Part shown: one piece after another, positions 59,929-64,000 of the stretch
Layout: every line of letters starts with the position of its first letter
Numbering within the stretch: the stretch's first letter is position 1
DNA from: CADEFX01 sp050260355
GTDB lineage: Bacteria > Pseudomonadota > Alphaproteobacteria > Rhizobiales > Hyphomicrobiaceae
Direction: 5' to 3'
Assembly (NCBI GenBank): GCA_050260355.1
Contig: JBLNBZ010000103.1
Span: forward strand, 1-64,000
Length of the DNA stretch: 64,000 bases
Made by a program: the position numbers and the translations under genes
The notes under the pieces: model-generated
Told to the model about the DNA's origin: nothing
Seen by the model: the letters and a program-made list of their open reading frames with translations, nothing else
Databases searched by the model: none

Positions 59929-61104
59929 ATGTTCGTCACTTTTTTCCATGAGCTCAAAGCGGCCAAGGTGCCGGTGACGCTCAAGGAGTACCTGACGCTG
60001 ATGGAGGCGCTGGACGCCGATCTCGCGCATCAGAAGGTCGAGCACTTCTACTATCTTTCGCGCGCAGCGCTCGTGAAGGACGAGCGCCACCTCGACAAGT
60101 TCGATCAGGTGTTCGGGCACGTCTTCAAGGGTCTCGAGCTCATGAGCGAGGCGGTCGAGGCCAAGATCCCCGAGGAGTGGCTGCGTGCCATCACCAGCCT
60201 CTACCTGTCCGAGGAGGAGAAGAAGAAGATCGAGGCCCTCGGCGGCTGGGACAAGATCATGGAGGAATTGAAGAAGCGCCTGGCCGAGCAGAAGGGTCGG
60301 CATCAGGGCGGCTCCAAGTGGATCGGCACCGGCGGCACCTCACCCTACGGCGCAGAGGGCTACAATCCGGCCGGCGTGCGCATCGGCCAGAAGGAGAACC
60401 GCAATTTCCGCGCGCTCAAGGTGTGGGACAAGCGCGAGTTCAAGGACCTCGACGACACGGTCGAGCTCGGCACGCGCAACATCAAGGTGGGCTTGCGACG
60501 CCTGCGCAAGTTCGCACGCGAGGGTGCGGCCGAGGAGCTCGATCTCGATGGCACGATCAAGGGCACGGCGCACAAGGGCTACCTCGACATCCACATGCGC
60601 CCTGAGCGGCGCAACACCGTCAAGGTGCTCATGTTCTTCGATATCGGCGGCTCGATGGACTACCACGTCAAGCAGGCCGAGGAGCTGTTCTCCGCCGCAC
60701 GCTCCGAGTTCAAGCACATGGAGTATTTCTACTTCCACAACTGCCTGTATGAGTTCGTGTGGAAGGACAACAAGCGGCGTTGGGTGGATCGCACCCCGAC
60801 CTGGGACGTGCTGCACAAGTACCCTGCCGACTACAAGGTGATCTTCGTCGGCGACGCCTCGATGAGCCCCTACGAGATCACGGTGCCCGGCGGCTCGGTC
60901 GAGCACATGAACGAGGAGGCGGGCGCGGCCTGGATGCGCCGCGTCACCGGCATCTACGAGCACTGCGTCTGGCTCAACCCGGTGCCGGAGCAGCACTGGA
61001 GCTGGACGCCGTCGATCAAGGTGATCGGCGAGCTGATGGACGAGCGCATGTACCCACTGACGCTCGAAGGCATCGACGCCGCCATGAAGGAGCTGATGCG
61101 GTAG
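59929..61104 (+). CDS. VWA-domain protein, CoxE-like
   Basis: 391 residues. The N-terminal ~200 have the CoxE-like start FVTFFHELKAAKVPVTLKEY; the C-terminal half is a VWA domain with MFFDIGGSMDYHVKQAEELF as MIDAS-like motif and YFYFHNCLYEFVW. Such proteins normally work with a MoxR-type AAA ATPase to mature metalloenzymes or remodel complexes. No moxR is adjacent; the next gene is a RecF-like ATPase on the other strand. ATG 59929 chosen on the family start. Confidence 0.9.
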   Translation: MFVTFFHELKAAKVPVTLKEYLTLMEALDADLAHQKVEHFYYLSRAALVKDERHLDKFDQVFGHVFKGLELMSEAVEAKIPEEWLRAITSLYLSEEEKKKIEALGGWDKIMEELKKRLAEQKGRHQGGSKWIGTGGTSPYGAEGYNPAGVRIGQKENRNFRALKVWDKREFKDLDDTVELGTRNIKVGLRRLRKFAREGAAEELDLDGTIKGTAHKGYLDIHMRPERRNTVKVLMFFDIGGSMDYHVKQAEELFSAARSEFKHMEYFYFHNCLYEFVWKDNKRRWVDRTPTWDVLHKYPADYKVIFVGDASMSPYEITVPGGSVEHMNEEAGAAWMRRVTGIYEHCVWLNPVPEQHWSWTPSIKVIGELMDERMYPLTLEGIDAAMKELMR

Positions 61105-61116
61105 CGCAGTTGCGCC

Positions 61117-62229
61117 TTACGCCCGCATCCGCTCCTCCGCCGCAACCGAGCTCGAGCCTTCGATCCAGGTCGCGCCCCTGCGCTTCGTCACTGTGCCCGG
61201 CATGATGCCCGTCAGGCGCGCGATTTCCGAGGCCAACGGCTTGGAATGGGTGACGACCCAAATGCGCGTGCGCTTGGAGGCACGTGCGATCAGGCCGGCC
61301 AGAGCGGGCATCAGGTCCGGATGCAGGCTGGTCTCGGGCTCGTTGAGCGCAATGAAGGTCGGCAAGCGATAGCTGCACAGGGCGCCGACCAGGCAAAGGT
61401 AGCGCAAGGTGCCATCGGATATTTCGTGCGGCCCGAAGGCCCGCGGTTGATCCGGGAACTTGAGCGCAAATCGGGCGCGGCCGCGCTCCACCTCGACCAC
61501 CAGCTTTGTGCCTGGCAATGCCTCGTCGATGGCCCGCTCGGCCGGCCCCGCGTCGCCTTGCACGTACTGCAGCGTCGCCAGCACCGCAGCCAGATCATTG
61601 CCGTCGGGTGCGAGCATTGGAGTGGCCAGCGCCAGACAAGGGTTGCGCACGGGCGCACCCGGCTCGGTGCGAAACGAGTGGAAGAAACGCCAGCCGAGCA
61701 GCTCGCGTCTGACATACTCGAGTGCCGGATAGCGATCGACGTCGCGGAAGCATGCCAGCGCCGTCTCGGACGGCAGCAGGGCATTGGTGTACTCGTGCCG
61801 CTGGCCGTCGGCATCGAGGATCATCACCTCTGGCCCGCGGCGCCGCAGCAGCAAGGTGCTCTTGCCGCCGGCGCGGATGCGCAGCTCCTCCTCCTTCACG
61901 CCCTGCTCGAGGCACAGCGCCAGCTCGGCCAGCATGGGAAGGCCGATCTCGATGCGATATTCGAGCTGATCGATCTCTGCGGCAAACGTCAGCCGGACGG
62001 GCTCGCGTCCCCTCTGCGGGCCGGCCCACAGCACCGACTCGGCACCGCCATCCTCAGCAATGCGCCGGGTGATGGTCCCGTCGGCGGCGGAGCGCAACAT
62101 CTCGAGCGCTCGATAGAGATTGGTCTTGCCGACACCATTCCTGCCGACGAAGACGGTAAGCGGGCCTACCGGAAAGCGAAGCTGCTGAATCGACCGATAC
62201 CCGCCAATCGAAACTGCGGCGATTGGCAT
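61117..62229 (-). CDS. RecF-like AAA/ABC ATPase, orphan
   Basis: 370 residues. Walker A VGRNGVGKTNLYRALEML near the N-terminus, a middle insert, signature-like EISDGTLRYLCLVGAL, Walker B FIALNEPETSLHPD and the His switch VVTHSKPLASEI. It belongs to the single-chain OLD/RecF-like ATPases, some of which are part of defence systems, but no TOPRIM nuclease domain and no partner gene is seen. It converges on the VWA gene with a 12-base gap. Confidence 0.85.
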   Translation of the reverse strand: MPIAAVSIGGYRSIQQLRFPVGPLTVFVGRNGVGKTNLYRALEMLRSAADGTITRRIAEDGGAESVLWAGPQRGREPVRLTFAAEIDQLEYRIEIGLPMLAELALCLEQGVKEEELRIRAGGKSTLLLRRRGPEVMILDADGQRHEYTNALLPSETALACFRDVDRYPALEYVRRELLGWRFFHSFRTEPGAPVRNPCLALATPMLAPDGNDLAAVLATLQYVQGDAGPAERAIDEALPGTKLVVEVERGRARFALKFPDQPRAFGPHEISDGTLRYLCLVGALCSYRLPTFIALNEPETSLHPDLMPALAGLIARASKRTRIWVVTHSKPLASEIARLTGIMPGTVTKRRGATWIEGSSSVAAEERMRA

Positions 62230-62360
62230 TCACCCCCCACACGCGATACACGTCACACCCCGCAACTCTCAATCCCGCAGCATCGGCGCCATGCTGCCAT
62301 AACGACGGGGTCGGAATAAAGGGATTAATCACCTGCAACGCCAGCACTTTTTCGCGTTTT

Positions 62361-63251
62361 TCAAAACGGTTTGTCGCCATTGATGGTGCAGCGGCGCATG
62401 ACCCGTATGTGCCGGCCCGTATCGAAGCCGGTTGCCCGATGCAGCAGCGAGCGATTGTCCCATACCATGCACTCGCGTGGCGCCCATTTATGCGCATAGA
62501 CGGCGCTGGCGGGCGTGATCAGCGCATTGAGCTCCTCGATCATCTGCCGGCCTTCCGCATACGGCATGCCCTCGACGGATTCGGCATGATCGCCGAGGAA
62601 GATCGCCTTGCGGCCGGTCTCGGGATGGGTGCGCACGATCGGGTGCGCCACGGGCGGCACCTTGGCCTTCTGCTCGGGCGTCATGGGCTCGTGACCGTGG
62701 CGGCGGGTGCGCGAGAAATCCAGGTTGTGAATGGCGCGCTTGCCCTCGATGCGCGCCTTCCACGCCGGGGTCAGCGCATCGTAGGCCGCATACATGTCGG
62801 CGAACTCGGTCTCGCCGCCCTCCTGCGGCACGATCTCGGAATACATCATGGTGGCCTGGCCGGTCCGCTCGCGCCAAGAGCCGTCCGTATGCCAGTACAG
62901 CGTGCCCTTATCGGGATGTTTGCCGTTAGGTTTTCCGTCCGGCCCAACGTTGCTCAGCATGTAGATCTCGGGATGATCCTTGTAGCCGTGATACTGGTTC
63001 ATGACATGAACCTGCACCTCCCCGAAGCGGCGCGCGAACGCCACCTGCGTTGCCGGCGGCAGCTCGACATCGCGGAACAGGATGAGCTGGTAGTCGAGAA
63101 ACGCCTCGTAGACCTTGGCAAACAGCGGCTCGCCGACGGCGTCGCTCAGCGAAATGCCTCTGATCTCGCAGCCGAAGCCCGGATGCAGGCTCTTCACCTC
63201 GAACGGCCAGTCGCGGGCAGGCTTTGCCTCGCGTTGGGCAGCTTGGGCCAT
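62361..63251 (-). CDS. TauD/TfdA family dioxygenase
   Basis: 296 residues. Fe(II)/2-oxoglutarate oxygenase. The facial triad is visible: HTDG near residues 121-124 (His, Asp) and a distal His in WDNRSLLHRATGF, with Arg for 2-oxoglutarate in HIRVMRRCTI. Substrate unknown; TauD, TfdA and alkylsulfatases share the fold. ATG 63251 follows GAGGGAG. Confidence 0.9.
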   Translation of the reverse strand: MAQAAQREAKPARDWPFEVKSLHPGFGCEIRGISLSDAVGEPLFAKVYEAFLDYQLILFRDVELPPATQVAFARRFGEVQVHVMNQYHGYKDHPEIYMLSNVGPDGKPNGKHPDKGTLYWHTDGSWRERTGQATMMYSEIVPQEGGETEFADMYAAYDALTPAWKARIEGKRAIHNLDFSRTRRHGHEPMTPEQKAKVPPVAHPIVRTHPETGRKAIFLGDHAESVEGMPYAEGRQMIEELNALITPASAVYAHKWAPRECMVWDNRSLLHRATGFDTGRHIRVMRRCTINGDKPF

Positions 63252-63460
63252 GGGCGTCTCCCTCGTGTGTTTCCCGTATCCGGGCTTGATTGCGCGACGA
63301 CTATACGCCCGACGGGTCCAAGCACCAACGCTCGCCCCATCGGTGAGAGCAGGACAGCCCGTTGGCAGGTCCGCAACCGAGGCCGCTGCGGATTGAAACT
63401 GCTTGCCCTTCGAAAGGGTACACGTTTGAGCCCACCGCACTTTTCGACTACGTTGCTCGC

Positions 63461-64000
63461 ATGACCCGACTCCTCCCCATTCACGTCATCGGCGGGGGGC
63501 TCGCTGGCTCCGAGGCAGCCTGGCAGATCGCGTCGCTCGGCGTGCCCGTCGTGATCCACGAAATGCGGCCGCTGCGTCTGACGGCGGCCCACAAGACCGA
63601 CGGCCTCGCCGAGCTCGTGTGCTCGAACTCGTTCCGCTCCGACGACTGGCAGGCCAACGCCGTCGGCCTGCTGCACGAGGAGATGCGGCGCGCGAGCTCG
63701 CTGATCATGTCGGCGGGCGACCGGCACAAGCTCCCCGCCGGCGGCGCGCTCGCCGTCGACCGCGACGCATTCTCCGCTGAGGTGACCGCGCGCATCGCCG
63801 CCCACCCGCTGGTCACGGTCGAGCGCGGCGAGATCGACGGGCTTCCGCCAATGGACTGGGACAGTGTCATCGTCGCGACGGGTCCGCTGACCTCGGCAGC
63901 GATGAGCCACGCGCTCCAAAGTCTCACGGGCGAGACCGAGCTCGCGTTCTTCGATGCCATCGCACCGATCGTGCATTTCGACTCCATCGATCTGAGCGTC
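63461..64000 (+). CDS. trmFO: tRNA m5U54 methyltransferase TrmFO, N-terminal part
   Basis: 180 codons, running off the window. FAD- and folate-dependent enzyme that makes T54 in tRNA. The FAD loop HVIGGGLAGSEAAWQIASLG, EMRPLRLTAAHKTDGLAELV, CSNSFRSDDWQANAVGLLHE and ETELAFFDAIAPIVHFDSID are all typical. The protein is in GidA-like class but clearly TrmFO. Confidence 0.96.
   Translation, partial: MTRLLPIHVIGGGLAGSEAAWQIASLGVPVVIHEMRPLRLTAAHKTDGLAELVCSNSFRSDDWQANAVGLLHEEMRRASSLIMSAGDRHKLPAGGALAVDRDAFSAEVTARIAAHPLVTVERGEIDGLPPMDWDSVIVATGPLTSAAMSHALQSLTGETELAFFDAIAPIVHFDSIDLSV

Noticed and set aside
61117..62229. Defence system based on an OLD-family ATPase
   Set aside because: There is no TOPRIM nuclease domain and no UvrD-like or other partner gene nearby, so a defence role cannot be claimed.

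Overview
The window is a high-GC chromosomal segment of an alphaproteobacterium, most likely of the order Hyphomicrobiales (Rhizobiales). Supporting points are the gene run pyrB, a pyrC-like gene, plsY, dprA, topA, rnr, DUF983, NUDIX, rpmG, pleD, divK and DUF3572, the presence of DivK and PleD cell-cycle regulators, DUF1489 and DUF2793 proteins, a Ku end-joining protein, and a tRNA-Tyr/tRNA-Gly/tuf unit. Family and function calls come from reading the translations by eye. No database search was run.

Layout. (1) 1-2713: the 5' end of tuf with tRNA-Gly and tRNA-Tyr, read leftward. A 1.17-kb insertion starts inside tRNA-Tyr and is bounded by 302/303-bp imperfect direct repeats. It carries a nucleotidyltransferase and small unknown ORFs, and the resident rlmB follows it. 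(2) 2.7-9.5 kb: small secreted proteins, tRNA-Pro, a membrane-embedded patatin-like lipase, Ku and the NAD(P)H-hydrate repair enzyme Nnr. (3) 9.5-11.8 kb: glnB-glnA behind a good sigma-54 promoter. (4) 12-23 kb: a regulator, an orphan TTT-type receptor and a leftward leucine-catabolism cluster: isovaleryl-CoA dehydrogenase (broken by an in-frame amber codon), thiolase, rhodanese, and both methylcrotonyl-CoA carboxylase subunits. (5) 23-32.6 kb: hypothetical and envelope proteins, an orphan amino-acid-type binding protein, a frameshifted GFA-family gene, a cyclase, RidA, DUF169, GNAT and MgtE. (6) 32.8-41.6 kb: a polysaccharide region with two paralogous deacetylases, a Wzm/Wzt exporter whose Wzt has a C-terminal extension, an unusual P-loop-kinase/methyltransferase fusion, an orphan DUF2793 (phage or gene-transfer-agent type) protein and a decayed LuxR-type regulator. 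(7) 41.8-54.2 kb: tRNA-Leu, lipB and the conserved housekeeping run named above. The pyrC-like protein lacks the residues a dihydroorotase needs. (8) 54.8-64 kb: pleD-divK, DUF3572, a ROK kinase, an extensin-like protein with a split catalytic domain, a CoxE-type VWA protein, an orphan RecF-like ATPase, a TauD-like dioxygenase and the start of trmFO.

The best candidates for something new are the Wzm/Wzt plus kinase-methyltransferase unit (35341-38793), which looks like a chain-end-modifying export system with different parts from the known WbdD system, and the repeat-bounded insertion at tRNA-Tyr, which appears to have brought a replacement 5' half of the tRNA and its upstream region. Three genes (ivd, the GFA gene, the LuxR regulator) are interrupted. 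These may be true decay or base-calling errors, and the reads should be checked before the biology is trusted.
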